A stretch of 54,392 bases of DNA from an uncultured Pelagibacteraceae bacterium (GCA_902595635.1 CACJQT010000001.1:138438-192829), one strand, 5' to 3'. Positions 28,386 through 41,937 are shown, counted from the stretch's first letter. A program made the numbers and translations. Notes: generated from the letters alone by a model not told the origin.

Positions 28386-30341
28386 CTAATTGAAGCTGAT
28401 AGGGTCAACATCAACTGAAAGTTTCATTCCTTTGGAGAGTTGAAAATCTTTCAATACATCTTTCAATTTTTTCTGAACACTAGATGTTTTTTTTGCCCTT
28501 ATTAATAGTCTATTTCTGAATTTTTGATTAATTCTATATATTGGAGCGTTTACTGGTCCTAAAATTTTTGCATCTATAGATTTTGATAAAATATTTTTAA
28601 GTTTTACAGCATCTATATCAAGTTTTTTTTCATTTGATGAAGATAAAATTAAAGCAATAAATCTTTCGTAAGGTGGTAAATTATTCCTCTTTCTTAAATT
28701 TAATTCATTTTCTAAAAATTTAAAAGGATCTTCATTTGTAATTTGATTTATAACTTCTGGTTTTAAGTTGTATGTTTGGAAATAAATATTAGCTGGTTTT
28801 CCGGTTCTACCTGCTCTTCCCGATAACTGATGGTAAAGTTGTAAATTTTTTTCAGTGCTCCTAAGATCGTGTCCTTGAGAAGTTAAATCAATGTCTAATA
28901 CAACAATACAATTCAATTTTGGAAAGTGAAATCCTTTTGATATTAATTGAGTGCCTACAAGAATATCTATTTCACCAGATATAATTTTATTCAATTTATC
29001 TTTGCCAGATGCTTTATTCATTGTGTCACTAGAAAAAATTATTGTTTTTTTATTAGGAAAGAGGTTTTTAACTTCCTCTGCAATTTTTTCTACACCAGGT
29101 CCACTAAATACAAACTCACAAACATTTCCTTTTTTACAATCTCTATTTAATTTTGATTTATATCCACAGTAATGACACAAAAGAATTTTTTTATTTTTGT
29201 GAAATACTAAATTTATAGAACACCTTGGGCATGTAAAAACATTCAAACATTTTTTACATAAAACATAGGGTGCAAAACCTCTTCTATTTATGAAAAAGAG
29301 AACTTGATCTTTTTTATTTAAATGTTCTTTTACTTTTTCAAGAGTTTTAAGAGATATAGAACTTTTGGCCGCTAGTTGATTTTGATAAAGATCGATAACA
29401 TGGTGTTTGGGTAAATTTGCACCTTTATATCGATTAAGTAATCTTGAGTAATTATATTTTTTAATTTTAATATTTTCATATGTTTCGATTGATGGAACTG
29501 CAGTTACTAAATTTATTGGAATATTTTCATGTTTAGCTCTTGATATTGCCATATCTCTAGCATTATAGATAATTCCTTCATCTTGTTTATAAGATTGATC
29601 GTGCTCTTCATCCACAGTTATCAAACCTAATTTTTTGAATGGCAGAAATAAGGATGATCTTGCTCCGATTACTACTTTAATTTTCCCTGCTGATAATCCA
29701 TTCCATATAATTTTTCTTTTTTTTGGGCTGACTTTTGAATGCCAAACTGCAGCTTCAAATCCAAAATAAGATTTAAATTTTTTTTCAAATTCATTTGTTA
29801 GTCCTATTTCTGGTAATAAAATTAGAGCTTGCAATCCTATATTTATAATTTTTTCAATAGCTTTAAAATAAACTATTGTTTTTCCTGAACCGGTTGTACC
29901 TTGAAGTAAATGAACTCTAAAACTGCTATGATTTTTAGATAGCTCTTTATAGGCCTTATCTTGCTCTTCAGAAAGTTGATAACTTTCTTTTTGGCTTGAT
30001 AGAGCATATTTTAATAGATCGCTGTCATTTTTTATTTTTAAATTTTCGTCATTAATCAAATGTAGTTTTAAACACATTCCTAGGGGTACAAGATTATAAT
30101 TAGAAAACCACTTTAGAAAATTCATTGTCTTTTTACTTAGTGGTTCAATTTCAATTTTTTCAATTATAGATTTTAATTTAAATTCCTTATTATTCTTTTC
30201 TTCAAAAAAATCCCAAATTACACCAATAATTTTTTTCTTACCAAATGGAACTTTTACATAATCTCCTGCTTTTAATTTAATATTACTTTCATATGTAAAA
30301 GGATAATCAAATATATTTGGCAACAAAACTGGATATTTCAT
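28386..30341 (-). CDS. priA: Primosomal helicase PriA
   Basis: 651 aa, shorter than E. coli (732). The N-terminal DNA-binding domain (about 1-100) is followed by the helicase core: Walker A GTTGSGKT (148-155), DEEH (244-247) and GRAGR near the C-terminal half. The zinc region is 362-408 with eight cysteines: C362/C365, C371/C374, C389/C392, C402/C408. The last pair is separated by five residues (CKKGNVC) instead of the usual two. PriA reloads the replisome at stalled forks. It stands between the atp operon and a divergent methyltransferase gene. Confidence 0.95.
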   Translation of the reverse strand: MKYPVLLPNIFDYPFTYESNIKLKAGDYVKVPFGKKKIIGVIWDFFEEKNNKEFKLKSIIEKIEIEPLSKKTMNFLKWFSNYNLVPLGMCLKLHLINDENLKIKNDSDLLKYALSSQKESYQLSEEQDKAYKELSKNHSSFRVHLLQGTTGSGKTIVYFKAIEKIINIGLQALILLPEIGLTNEFEKKFKSYFGFEAAVWHSKVSPKKRKIIWNGLSAGKIKVVIGARSSLFLPFKKLGLITVDEEHDQSYKQDEGIIYNARDMAISRAKHENIPINLVTAVPSIETYENIKIKKYNYSRLLNRYKGANLPKHHVIDLYQNQLAAKSSISLKTLEKVKEHLNKKDQVLFFINRRGFAPYVLCKKCLNVFTCPRCSINLVFHKNKKILLCHYCGYKSKLNRDCKKGNVCEFVFSGPGVEKIAEEVKNLFPNKKTIIFSSDTMNKASGKDKLNKIISGEIDILVGTQLISKGFHFPKLNCIVVLDIDLTSQGHDLRSTEKNLQLYHQLSGRAGRTGKPANIYFQTYNLKPEVINQITNEDPFKFLENELNLRKRNNLPPYERFIALILSSSNEKKLDIDAVKLKNILSKSIDAKILGPVNAPIYRINQKFRNRLLIRAKKTSSVQKKLKDVLKDFQLSKGMKLSVDVDPISFN

Positions 30342-30392
30342 AAATATTTAATTTTAGTTTTTTTATATCTTAAAAATATATAAATAGATCAA

Positions 30393-31037
30393 ATGAAATA
30401 TAATTATTACTGGAGAAAATCAGGTTTAAAAAAACCTTATGGGGATAATTTTTTGAGTTTAGTTGAGGAATATAAGCCAAAAAATGTATTGGAAATTGGT
30501 GTTTTTTGTGGTGTCACATCAAGAAATATATGTGAATTATTAAAGACAAATTTTGGCAGTGATTTTAGATATTACGGATTAGATTTATTTGGATCTACTA
30601 AAACATCAAGTGTAGATGAGATCGAACCTAAATTTCTTGAAAATCAAAAGTTTTCGAATCCACTTAAAACTATCTATTATAATTTCATAAAAAAAGAAAA
30701 TTTAAATTCAAAGATATCTGTTCAAAATTTTTTAAAGAAATTTTCACAAAATATTGAGCTAATAGAAGGAGACACAAGGGTGACTTTAGAAAAAGTTCCT
30801 TTAAGTGAAATTGATTTCGTATTTTTAGATGGAGGACATAGTTACGATACAGTTTTAAGTGATATACAAAAACTTTATGACAACATGAAAAATAATTCTA
30901 AAATTGTTTGTGATGATTTTGCAGGTATTACAAAAATTGAAAGTGTTGAGAAAGCAATAAAAGACTTTGCAAATAATAACAAAATAAAACTTGAAGAAAA
31001 ATTTAAAAGATTTGCTTTATTGAATGTAGAAAAATAA
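30393..31037 (+). CDS. Class I SAM-dependent methyltransferase, function unknown
   Basis: 214 aa. Motif I is NVLEIGVFCGVTSRNI (about 30-45). An acidic strand, LIEGDTRVTL, precedes the VFLDGGHSYDTVLSDI block, which is typical of the Methyltransf_24 / O-methyltransferase-like group. CDDFAGI follows. There is no signal peptide or extra domain. It is a single gene between divergent priA (51 bp) and convergent lpd (3 bp), so context gives no substrate. Proteins of this type often methylate sugars or small molecules; I do not assign one. Confidence 0.75.
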   Translation: MKYNYYWRKSGLKKPYGDNFLSLVEEYKPKNVLEIGVFCGVTSRNICELLKTNFGSDFRYYGLDLFGSTKTSSVDEIEPKFLENQKFSNPLKTIYYNFIKKENLNSKISVQNFLKKFSQNIELIEGDTRVTLEKVPLSEIDFVFLDGGHSYDTVLSDIQKLYDNMKNNSKIVCDDFAGITKIESVEKAIKDFANNNKIKLEEKFKRFALLNVEK

Positions 31038-31040
31038 TTA

Positions 31041-32438
31041 TTAAGAGTGAATTTGTCTTTTATCTACTGATAATGCTGCTTCTTTTATAGCTTCTGAAAA
31101 TGTTGGGTGTGCGTGACATGTTCTTGCAATATCTTCTGAACTAGCTCCAAATTCCATTGCGACAGCCATCTCAGCTATCATTTCTCCTGCATGAGGACCA
31201 ATAATATGCACACCAAGCACTTTATCAGTTGATTGGTCTGCCAAAATTTTTACAAAACCCTCTGGCTCATCAATTGCTTTGGCTCTTGAATTTGCCATAA
31301 AAGGAAATTTACCAATTTTATAACTTATGTTTTCTTTTTTTAATTGCTCCTCGCTTTTTCCAACATATGCAACCTCGGGAGATGTATAAACAACTCCAGG
31401 AATAATATCATAATTAACATGACCTGATTGGCCTGCTATTAATTCTGCAACTGCAATTCCTTCCTCTTCAGCTTTGTGAGCTAACATTGGGCCATCAATA
31501 ACATCACCTATTGCATAAATATTTTTAACATTTGTTTCAAAATTTTTATTTACTTTAACTCTTCCTTTTTCATCTAACTTTACACCAACTTTGTCTAAAT
31601 TTAAGTTTTTAGTATAAGGTCTTCTACCTACAGAAATTAAAACAACATCAACATCATGTTTAACTTTTTGGCCATCATTTTGTGAAGTCTCAACTGTCAC
31701 ACCGTTAGAGTTTTTAGTTATTTTATCAACTTTAGTATTAAGGTTAAATTTTATACCTTGCTTCTTTAGTATTTTCATAAATTCATTTGAAATATCTCGA
31801 TCCATTCCAGGCGTGATGTGATCTAAAAATTCAACGACTGTGACTTCAGTGCCAAGTCTTGACCAAACTGATCCCATTTCCAATCCTATATATCCACCAC
31901 CAACAACAATCATTTTATTGGGGAGTTTGGGAATAGATAGGGCTCCAGTTGAAGAAAGAATTCTCTCTTCGTCAAAATCTACTCCAGGCAATGAAACTGG
32001 CTCAGATCCTGTGCTGATTATTGTTTTATCAGTTTGAATTATTTTAGTGCCTTCAGAGCCTTCAATTTTTATTGATTTTTCATTCTCAAATGAACCTTTG
32101 CCTTTAAAATAAGTGACTTTGTTTTTTTTGAATAAAAATTCAACTCCTTTAGTCAAAACTGTAACGGCTTTATCTTTATTTTTCATCATTTTATCTAAGT
32201 TGAGTTTTATTTCTCCAGTCTCGATTCCAATCTTTTCAAAATTTTTAGCACTGTGAAATTTTTCAGATAAATTAAGCAAACTTTTTGATGGGATACATCC
32301 AATATTTAAACATGTACCCCCTAAAGATCCTCTAGACTCTATGCATGCTGTTTTAAGTCCAAGTTGAGACAATCTAATTGCACAAACATATCCACCAGGG
32401 CCACCACCGATTACTGTAACATCAAATTTTTCTGACAT
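31041..32438 (-). CDS. lpd: Dihydrolipoyl dehydrogenase (E3)
   Basis: 465 aa. The FAD motif is VIGGGPGGYVCA (9-20); the redox-active disulfide is Cys43/Cys48 in GGTCLNIGC; an NAD motif VVGGGYIGLEMG and the C-terminal His-Glu pair in HAHPTFSEA complete the enzyme. It re-oxidises the lipoyl groups of E2. Last gene of sucAB-lpd, one base after sucB, so it is probably the E3 for 2-oxoglutarate dehydrogenase and possibly shared with other complexes. Confidence 0.97.
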   Translation of the reverse strand: MSEKFDVTVIGGGPGGYVCAIRLSQLGLKTACIESRGSLGGTCLNIGCIPSKSLLNLSEKFHSAKNFEKIGIETGEIKLNLDKMMKNKDKAVTVLTKGVEFLFKKNKVTYFKGKGSFENEKSIKIEGSEGTKIIQTDKTIISTGSEPVSLPGVDFDEERILSSTGALSIPKLPNKMIVVGGGYIGLEMGSVWSRLGTEVTVVEFLDHITPGMDRDISNEFMKILKKQGIKFNLNTKVDKITKNSNGVTVETSQNDGQKVKHDVDVVLISVGRRPYTKNLNLDKVGVKLDEKGRVKVNKNFETNVKNIYAIGDVIDGPMLAHKAEEEGIAVAELIAGQSGHVNYDIIPGVVYTSPEVAYVGKSEEQLKKENISYKIGKFPFMANSRAKAIDEPEGFVKILADQSTDKVLGVHIIGPHAGEMIAEMAVAMEFGASSEDIARTCHAHPTFSEAIKEAALSVDKRQIHS

Positions 32439-32439
32439 A

Positions 32440-33714
32440 TTATAAATTTAAAAATAACCTTCTTGGATCTTCTAAGTTTTCTTTTACAGTTTTTAAAAAA
32501 CTTACAGATTCTTTTCCGTCAATTATTCTATGATCATAAGACAATGCTAAAAACATTACAGGTCTAGCCTTTATCTCACCATCAACAACAACAGGTCTTT
32601 CAACGATATTATGCATTCCGAGAACTGCTGATTGCGGAGGGTTTAAAATAGGAGTAGATAACATTGATCCATACACACCTCCATTGCTAATTGTAAATGT
32701 TCCACCTTGAAGATCCTCTATAGTAAGACTACCATTTTTTGCTTTGTCTGACAGATCTTTTATATTTTTTTCAATGTCCGCAAAAGACATTTCATCGGCA
32801 TTTTTTAATACTGGAACTACTAATCCTTTTTCAGTTCCGACTGCAAAGCTCACATTATAATAATTTTTGTAAACCATTTCATCATTTTCAACTTCAGCAT
32901 TTATTGCAGGAAATAATTTTAATCCTACTATACAAGCTTTCACAAAAAAGGACATGAAGCCAAGTTTAATTCCATAACTATTTTGGAAATCTTCCTGGTT
33001 ATCTTTTCTCATTGAGATTATATTTGACATATCAACCTCATTAAATGTTGTGAGCATAGCAGCATTGTTTTGAGCCTCTTTTAAACGTTTAGCAATCGTT
33101 TGTCTTAGTCTTGACATTTTGATTCGTTCTTCTTCACCATATTGAATTTTTCTTTCATTAGGTTGAGGGTTAGCTCCCATTAAACTTATTAAATCACCTT
33201 TTAAAATTCTTCCATCTTTACCTGTCCCTTTTACTTCATCTAAATTAATTTTATTTTCAACAACCATTTTTCTTACAGCAGGAGAAAGTGTTTTATTTTG
33301 TTTAATAGGCTTGGTTTCTTCAACTTCATCAGTTAATACCAATGGTTCTTCATCAAGCAATAAAGGTTCTTGAGTTTTTTTTGTATCTTTTTTCTTTTCG
33401 ATTTCTAAATTTATTACATTATTTTTTTCAACGTTTCCTTTAACCGGCTCAGCTTCCTTTTCTTCTTTAAGAACACTACCTTCTGAAATCATTCCTAATA
33501 CAGTTCCAACTTCAACTGTATCACCATCTTTTGAGTTGATCTCTGATATAACACCACTCGCAGGTGCAGGAACTTCTAAGTTTACTTTGTCAGTTTCCAA
33601 TTCTACTACAGCTTCATCAGCAACTACGTTATCACCCTTTTTCTTTAACCATTTCGTAACCGTAGCCTCTGTAATACTTTCTCCCAAAACTGGAACTAAT
33701 ATTTTTTCACTCAT
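32440..33714 (-). CDS. sucB: 2-oxoglutarate dehydrogenase E2, succinyltransferase
   Basis: 424 aa. One lipoyl domain (1-78) with lipoyl Lys43 in [11 protein letters not shown]; a Glu/Lys-rich linker (about 82-140); a peripheral-subunit-binding domain (about 141-178, [22 protein letters not shown]); and a catalytic core ending with the active-site histidine in [11 protein letters not shown]. It transfers the succinyl group to CoA. It abuts sucA with no spacer and precedes lpd by one base. Confidence 0.97.
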   Translation of the reverse strand: MSEKILVPVLGESITEATVTKWLKKKGDNVVADEAVVELETDKVNLEVPAPASGVISEINSKDGDTVEVGTVLGMISEGSVLKEEKEAEPVKGNVEKNNVINLEIEKKKDTKKTQEPLLLDEEPLVLTDEVEETKPIKQNKTLSPAVRKMVVENKINLDEVKGTGKDGRILKGDLISLMGANPQPNERKIQYGEEERIKMSRLRQTIAKRLKEAQNNAAMLTTFNEVDMSNIISMRKDNQEDFQNSYGIKLGFMSFFVKACIVGLKLFPAINAEVENDEMVYKNYYNVSFAVGTEKGLVVPVLKNADEMSFADIEKNIKDLSDKAKNGSLTIEDLQGGTFTISNGGVYGSMLSTPILNPPQSAVLGMHNIVERPVVVDGEIKARPVMFLALSYDHRIIDGKESVSFLKTVKENLEDPRRLFLNL

Positions 33715-36612
33715 TTATTCAAATACTTTATTTATAATTTCTTGTTGTTCAGAATTATGTCTTCTTGCATAACCTGTAGCAGGTGTAGCATCTGGACTTC
33801 TTCCAATGTAAGAAATTGCACTGTTTTTAGCCTTAATAGTCTCTAATGTCCATTGTATATAATCTCTAACAGCAAACCAAGCACCCATATTTTTAGGCTC
33901 CTCTTGGCACCAATAAAATTTTGCATTTTTTGCAAATGGTTTTAGCTCTTTAACCAAACTTTTTGCAGGGAAGGGATATAGTTGTTCAATTCTATACAAA
34001 ATCACATCATTGGTTTTTAGTTTCTCTCTTGCCGCAAGAAGATCAAAGTAAATTTTTCCAGAGCATAATATCACTTTTCTGATTTTTTTGTCGTCTTTTA
34101 ACTTAATAAACCCTTTTTGCTTTATATCTCTAGCATGATCCCATAGCACTCTATGGAAAGAATTTTGTTTACTAAAATCTTCCAAATTTGATACACAATA
34201 TTTATTTCTTAAAAGTGACTTAGGCGTCATTATGACTAAAGGTTTTCTAAAATCACGGTGCATCTGTCTTCTTAAAGCATGAAAATAATTTGCAGGTGTA
34301 GTGCAATTCATAACTTGTAAATTATCATTTGCACATAATTGTAAAAATCTTTCTAATCTCGCAGAGGAGTGCTCTGGGCCTTGTCCTTCATAACCATGGG
34401 GTAATAACATAACCAGTCCTGAGGCTCTTTTCCACTTTCTTTCACCAGATGATATAAATTGATCAATAATTACTTGAGCACCATTTGCAAAATCACCAAA
34501 TTGAGCTTCCCAAATTGTCAATGTATTCGGTTCTACTAAACTGTATCCATATTCAAATCCTAAAACTGCAAGTTCAGATAAAAAACTATCTACAATTTCA
34601 AAATTTTTTTGGTTATTAGATATATTGTTTAAAGGTATGTACCTTGAATTATCGATTTGATTTCTTAAAACTGAGTGTCTTTGACTAAAAGTGCCTCTAC
34701 CAGAATCCTGACCTACTAACCTTACTGGATAACCTTCAACTAATAATGAACCAAATGCCAAAGACTCAGCAGTTGCCCAATCAATACCTGAGCCTTCATC
34801 AATAGTTTTTTTTCTATTTTCCATAATTTTTGTTATGGTTTTGTGAATATTTTTATTAGTTGGAAAAACGTGTATTCTGTCAGAAATATTATTTAAAATT
34901 TTCAAATCTGATCCAGTTAAACCTCTTTTGTCTTTACCTCTTTCGGGTTTATATCTCGACCAAGTTCCCTCAAACCATCTAATTTTAGGTTTATAATCTT
35001 TTGCATTTTTAAATTGATCATCTAATAAATTTTTAAAATCAACAATTTGTTGATCTAAATCTTGTTTCGAAAAAAGTCCTTCATTTACAAGCTTTTCACC
35101 ATATATTTTAATCGTAGACGGATGAGATCTAATTTTTTTGTACATAAGTGGTTGGGTGAAAGATGGCTCATCTCCCTCATTATGTCCAAATCTTCTGTAA
35201 CATATTAAATCAATTACAACATCGCGATTGAATTTTAATCTAAATTCAGTTGCTATTCTAGTTGCGTAAACTACAGCTTCAGGGTCATCTCCATTAACAT
35301 GGATGATTGGAGCATCAACCATTTTACCTACGTCAGAAGGATAAGGGGAAGATCGCGCAAATCTAGGACTTGTTGTAAATCCAATTTGGTTGTTTACAAT
35401 AATATGGATTGTCCCTCCAGTGTTATGACCAGGGAGTCCAGACATTGCAAAGCACTCTGCTACTATTCCTTGTCCTGCAAATGCAGCATCGCCGTGAATT
35501 AATATTGGTATAACTTTATTTCTTTGTTTGTCTTTGTGGAAAAATTGTTTAGCTCTGGTTTGGCCAAGAACAACAGGATTAACCGCCTCTAAGTGTGAAG
35601 GATTATCTGTTAAACTTACGTGTACAGGATTTCCATCAAATTCTCTATCAGATGAGGCTCCTAAATGGTATTTTACATCTCCAGCACCATCTTCTGATCC
35701 ATCCATTTCACCAGCAAATTCATTAAAAATTCTTTTATAAGATTTTTGTAAAACGTTTGCTAAAACATTTAGTCTTCCTCTATGTGACATTCCTATTTTA
35801 ACTTCTTTTATTTTAGATTGTCCTCCAATTTTTATAATTTGCTCAAGAGCAGGTATTAGACTTTCTCCGCCATCTAAACCAAATCTTTTAGTACCAACAT
35901 ATTTTGTATTTAAAAATTTTTCAAAGCCCTCTGCTTGTATTAGTTTATTTAAAATCGCTTGCTTTCCATTTTTTGTAAACTTGAGTGCATTTTCGTCTTT
36001 TTCAACCCTATCTCTAAACCACATTCTCTCAGTTGGATTTGAAATATGCATATATTCATAACCTATAGGACCACAATAAGTTTTTTTTAAAAACTTGAGT
36101 ATTTCTCTAATATTTGCACTTTTTTTATTTATTATTCCGTTAAGAAAAATTTCTTTGTCATAATCTTCTTTTTTAAAACCATAGTACTCAGGATGTAATT
36201 CGTCTAAATATTCTGACTTCATCAATTCTAAAGGATCTAATTTTGATAATAGATGTCCCCTTAGCCGATAAGCTCTTATCAAGGCTACAGCACTTATTGA
36301 ATTTTTATTTGAATTTGCAATTACTTGGAAATTAAACTTGCTAGAGTTATCTTTGTTTTTTTCGTTTTCTTTAGCTGTTTTCTCGACATCCTCAATATTA
36401 ATTTTTTTTGAAAAAGGTTTCCACGATGGTCCATTTATCTCGTCGACTAATATCTTCATATCCTCATCTACACTTGAGAAATATTCAATCCAACTTTCAG
36501 AGAGAGATGGATCTTTATTTATAAATTTTACATACATTTCTTCAATAAATGCACTATTGGCCTTATTTAAAAACGATGTTTTTTTATATTCCAGATTTTT
36601 AGGAGAACTCAT
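33715..36612 (-). CDS. sucA: 2-oxoglutarate dehydrogenase E1
   Basis: 965 aa, full length. The N-terminal SucB-binding segment has SLSESWIEYF, the thiamine-diphosphate site includes HGDAAFAGQG, and GHNTGGTIHIIVNNQIGFTT and LLPHGYEGQGPEHSSAR are characteristic. It decarboxylates 2-oxoglutarate and passes the succinyl group to the SucB lipoyl. It lies 30 bp after sucD. With Lpd and SucB the complete complex is encoded in one stretch. Confidence 0.98.
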   Translation of the reverse strand: MSSPKNLEYKKTSFLNKANSAFIEEMYVKFINKDPSLSESWIEYFSSVDEDMKILVDEINGPSWKPFSKKINIEDVEKTAKENEKNKDNSSKFNFQVIANSNKNSISAVALIRAYRLRGHLLSKLDPLELMKSEYLDELHPEYYGFKKEDYDKEIFLNGIINKKSANIREILKFLKKTYCGPIGYEYMHISNPTERMWFRDRVEKDENALKFTKNGKQAILNKLIQAEGFEKFLNTKYVGTKRFGLDGGESLIPALEQIIKIGGQSKIKEVKIGMSHRGRLNVLANVLQKSYKRIFNEFAGEMDGSEDGAGDVKYHLGASSDREFDGNPVHVSLTDNPSHLEAVNPVVLGQTRAKQFFHKDKQRNKVIPILIHGDAAFAGQGIVAECFAMSGLPGHNTGGTIHIIVNNQIGFTTSPRFARSSPYPSDVGKMVDAPIIHVNGDDPEAVVYATRIATEFRLKFNRDVVIDLICYRRFGHNEGDEPSFTQPLMYKKIRSHPSTIKIYGEKLVNEGLFSKQDLDQQIVDFKNLLDDQFKNAKDYKPKIRWFEGTWSRYKPERGKDKRGLTGSDLKILNNISDRIHVFPTNKNIHKTITKIMENRKKTIDEGSGIDWATAESLAFGSLLVEGYPVRLVGQDSGRGTFSQRHSVLRNQIDNSRYIPLNNISNNQKNFEIVDSFLSELAVLGFEYGYSLVEPNTLTIWEAQFGDFANGAQVIIDQFISSGERKWKRASGLVMLLPHGYEGQGPEHSSARLERFLQLCANDNLQVMNCTTPANYFHALRRQMHRDFRKPLVIMTPKSLLRNKYCVSNLEDFSKQNSFHRVLWDHARDIKQKGFIKLKDDKKIRKVILCSGKIYFDLLAAREKLKTNDVILYRIEQLYPFPAKSLVKELKPFAKNAKFYWCQEEPKNMGAWFAVRDYIQWTLETIKAKNSAISYIGRSPDATPATGYARRHNSEQQEIINKVFE

Positions 36613-36642
36613 TTTATTTTATTATAATACTAAATTTTGTTT

Positions 36643-37518
36643 TCAATTGGACAATTTATTTAACAATGTTTTTCCAATTTCTGAAGGTGATGTGGCTACT
36701 TCTATGCCACAATCTTCCATTTTTTTGATCTTATCTTTAGCCCCACCTTTGCCACCTGATATTATGGCCCCTGCATGTCCCATTCTTCTACCCGGTGGTG
36801 CTGTAACTCCTGCAATAAAACCAACCATGGGTTTTTTTATTTCATGATTTTTTACAAATTCAGCTGCTTCTTCTTCAGCTGATCCACCTATTTCACCAAT
36901 CATTAAAATTGATTTAGTTTCCTCATCTTTTAAAAATAAATCTAAGCAATCAATAAAATTTGTGCCATTGATTGGATCACCACCTATACCTATACATGTT
37001 GATTGCCCCAAATCATTTTCTGTAGTTTGTGCGACAGCCTCGTAGGTCAAAGTTCCGGATCTTGATACAATACCAACAGAACCCTTTTTGTGTATATTTC
37101 CTGGCATTATCCCGATCTTGCATTCATTGGGAGTGATTATCCCTGGACAATTGGGACCGATTAATCTTGATTTTGAATTAAGTAACTTTTTTTTGACCTT
37201 AATCATATCAAGAACTGGTATTCCCTCAGTGATACAAACAATTAATTCTAAGTTAGCTTCAATGGCTTCTATGATTGCTGCAGATGCAAATTTCGCAGGA
37301 ACATAAATCATAGTTGCGTTGGCACCAGTTTTATCGACTGCTTCCTTTACTGTATTAAACACTGGTCTATCTAGATGAGTTTGACCACCTTTTTTTGGTG
37401 TAACCCCTCCGACTAAATTTGTTCCATATTTAATTGCTTGCTCCGAATGAAAGGTTCCATGACTACCTGTAAAACCTTGGCAAATTAATTTTGTGTTTTT
37501 ATTAACTAAAACTGACAT
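36643..37518 (-). CDS. sucD: Succinyl-CoA synthetase alpha subunit
   Basis: 291 aa. The CoA-binding N-terminus has [35 protein letters not shown] and the phospho-histidine segment [15 protein letters not shown] are diagnostic. It converts succinyl-CoA to succinate with formation of ATP or GTP. It abuts sucC without a spacer. Five TCA-related genes upstream and three downstream lie in the same orientation. Confidence 0.97.
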   Translation of the reverse strand: MSVLVNKNTKLICQGFTGSHGTFHSEQAIKYGTNLVGGVTPKKGGQTHLDRPVFNTVKEAVDKTGANATMIYVPAKFASAAIIEAIEANLELIVCITEGIPVLDMIKVKKKLLNSKSRLIGPNCPGIITPNECKIGIMPGNIHKKGSVGIVSRSGTLTYEAVAQTTENDLGQSTCIGIGGDPINGTNFIDCLDLFLKDEETKSILMIGEIGGSAEEEAAEFVKNHEIKKPMVGFIAGVTAPPGRRMGHAGAIISGGKGGAKDKIKKMEDCGIEVATSPSEIGKTLLNKLSN

Positions 37519-38679
37519 TTATTTAATAGCCTCTACAATTTTTTTGGCAGCATCTGATAAATCAGATGCAGAAATTAACTCAAGACCTGAATTATCAAGT
37601 ATTTTTTTTCCCTCTTCAAAATTTGTTCCGGCTAATCTTACAACTAAAGGAACATTCATTTTTATTTCTTTTGCAGCATCCACAACACCTTGGGCAAGAA
37701 CATCACATCTCATTATTCCACCAAAAATATTAATCAATATTCCTTTAACATTTTTATCTGATAAAATTATTTTGAAAGCAGCTGCCACTTTTTCTTTAGA
37801 AGCCCCACCACCAACATCTAAAAAATTTGCTGGTTCCTTTCCATATAATTTAATTATGTCCATAGTTGCCATTGCAAGTCCAGCTCCATTAACCATGCAT
37901 CCAATTGTTCCATCAAGTTTAATATATGCTAAATCATGCTTGCTAGCTTCTATCTCTGTTTCTTCTTCTTCATTGAGGTCTCTCAACTCAATTAGTTCTG
38001 GATGTCTGAATAAAGCATTTCCATCAAAATTCATTTTTGCATCTAAACAAATCAACTCTTTTTCTTTTGTTAAAATTAAAGGATTAATTTCAATTAAATT
38101 AGCATCCGTTTCTATAAATAATTTGTATATGGACTTGATTAGACTAATTCCTTGCTCTTTTGTTTCTTCTTCTAGATTAAAAATACTTATTATTTTAGTA
38201 CAATTTTCATCAGATATTTCATTATCTAAGTCTACTTTTGTTGTTAAAATTTTCTCAGGAGATTTGATTGCGACTTCTTCTATATCCATACCCCCTTGAT
38301 CACTTGAAATAAAAGCTATCTTTGAACTTGCACGATCTACAACGCAAGACAAATAAAATTCTTTATCAATGTTAGATGAAACTTCGACATATAATCTTTT
38401 AACAATTCTTCCACTAGGCCCTGTCTGATGAGTGATTAATTTTTTTCCAAGCAAGGATTTTGCCTCTGTTTCAAGACTTTTTAAATCATTTACTATTTTA
38501 ACTCCACCAGCTTTACCTCTGCCTCCAGCATGAATTTGTGCTTTCAACACATATTTATCAGTTTTAAGATTTTTAGCTTTTTCCAATAATTCATTTACAT
38601 CTAGAGCATAAACTCCATCCGGAACTTTAGCTCCATATTTTCTAAGTATATTCTTTGCTTGGTGTTCGTGAATATTCAT
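37519..38679 (-). CDS. sucC: Succinyl-CoA synthetase beta subunit
   Basis: 386 aa. It starts [16 protein letters not shown], with the ATP-grasp glycine loop [12 protein letters not shown] near 52-63, [10 protein letters not shown], and the C-terminal [15 protein letters not shown]. It pairs with SucD. It follows mdh by 3 bp and abuts sucD. Confidence 0.97.
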   Translation of the reverse strand: MNIHEHQAKNILRKYGAKVPDGVYALDVNELLEKAKNLKTDKYVLKAQIHAGGRGKAGGVKIVNDLKSLETEAKSLLGKKLITHQTGPSGRIVKRLYVEVSSNIDKEFYLSCVVDRASSKIAFISSDQGGMDIEEVAIKSPEKILTTKVDLDNEISDENCTKIISIFNLEEETKEQGISLIKSIYKLFIETDANLIEINPLILTKEKELICLDAKMNFDGNALFRHPELIELRDLNEEEETEIEASKHDLAYIKLDGTIGCMVNGAGLAMATMDIIKLYGKEPANFLDVGGGASKEKVAAAFKIILSDKNVKGILINIFGGIMRCDVLAQGVVDAAKEIKMNVPLVVRLAGTNFEEGKKILDNSGLELISASDLSDAAKKIVEAIK

Positions 38680-38682
38680 TAA

Positions 38683-41143
<2,461 letters not shown>

Positions 41144-41163
41144 GGATGTATTTAAATAAGTAA

Positions 41164-41937
41164 TTATGTGGTTGCAAGCATTTTCTTTATCTCAGCAATA
41201 GCTTTTGCTGGATTTAATCCTTTTGGACATGCGTTAGTGCAGTTCAAAATCGTATGGCATCTATAAAGCTTAAGTTCATCTGCAACCTTTTGAAGTCTTT
41301 CCTTTCTATCTTCGTCTCTGCTATCCATTATCCATCTATAAGCTTGTAATAAAACTGCAGGACCTAAATACTTATCACCGTTCCACCAATAACTAGGACA
41401 TGAAGTAGAACAACAAGCACACATTATACATTCATAAGCTCCATCAAGTTTAGCTCTATCTTCTGGAGATTGATGAATTTCTGTTGTTTCACTTTTTGAA
41501 TTATTTTTTAACCAAGGTTCAATGGATTGGTATTGTTTATATAGTCCACTTAAGTCTCCTATTAAATCTTTTTTTACTTTTAAGTGAGGCAAAGGATATA
41601 TATCTATATCTCCCTTAATTTCTGCATGTGGCTTAGTACATGCAAGACCATTTTTTCCACCCATATTCATTGCACATGAACCACAAACTCCATGCGCACA
41701 AGATCTTCTATATGCAAGTGTTGGATCAATTTCGTTTTTAATTTTATTTAGTATATCTAAAACTTTAGATGGACAATTGTCCATATCTACTTCATATGTG
41801 TCTATCCTTGGGTTCTCTCCAGTGGTTGGATCCCATCTATAAACATTTACTTTTCTAATATTCTTTGAACCAGTTTTGTCTTTAAAATATTTACCTTTAT
41901 TAACTTTTGAGTTTTGTGGTAAATTTAATTGAACCAT
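41164..41937 (-). CDS. sdhB: Succinate dehydrogenase iron-sulfur subunit
   Basis: 257 aa. The [2Fe-2S] ligands are Cys80, 85, 88 and 100; the cluster segment reads [10 protein letters not shown] where most proteobacterial SdhB have SCREGICGSC. The [4Fe-4S] and [3Fe-4S] ligands are at Cys170/173/176/180 and Cys227/233/237. Quinone-site residues equivalent to E. coli Trp164 and His207 are present (Trp184; His228 in YRCHTI). It relays electrons from SdhA to quinone. It overlaps sdhA by one base. Confidence 0.96.
   Translation of the reverse strand: MVQLNLPQNSKVNKGKYFKDKTGSKNIRKVNVYRWDPTTGENPRIDTYEVDMDNCPSKVLDILNKIKNEIDPTLAYRRSCAHGVCGSCAMNMGGKNGLACTKPHAEIKGDIDIYPLPHLKVKKDLIGDLSGLYKQYQSIEPWLKNNSKSETTEIHQSPEDRAKLDGAYECIMCACCSTSCPSYWWNGDKYLGPAVLLQAYRWIMDSRDEDRKERLQKVADELKLYRCHTILNCTNACPKGLNPAKAIAEIKKMLATT

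Noticed and set aside
36338..36847. A 169-codon plus-strand frame across the sucA/sucD junction
   Set aside because: Antisense to two well conserved TCA genes, no family text, low-complexity hydrophobic composition.
37493..38299. A 268-codon open frame on the plus strand opposite sucC
   Set aside because: It lies entirely on the antisense of an unmistakable sucC, is Ser/Ile-rich with no recognisable motif, and follows from AT-rich codon use of the true gene.
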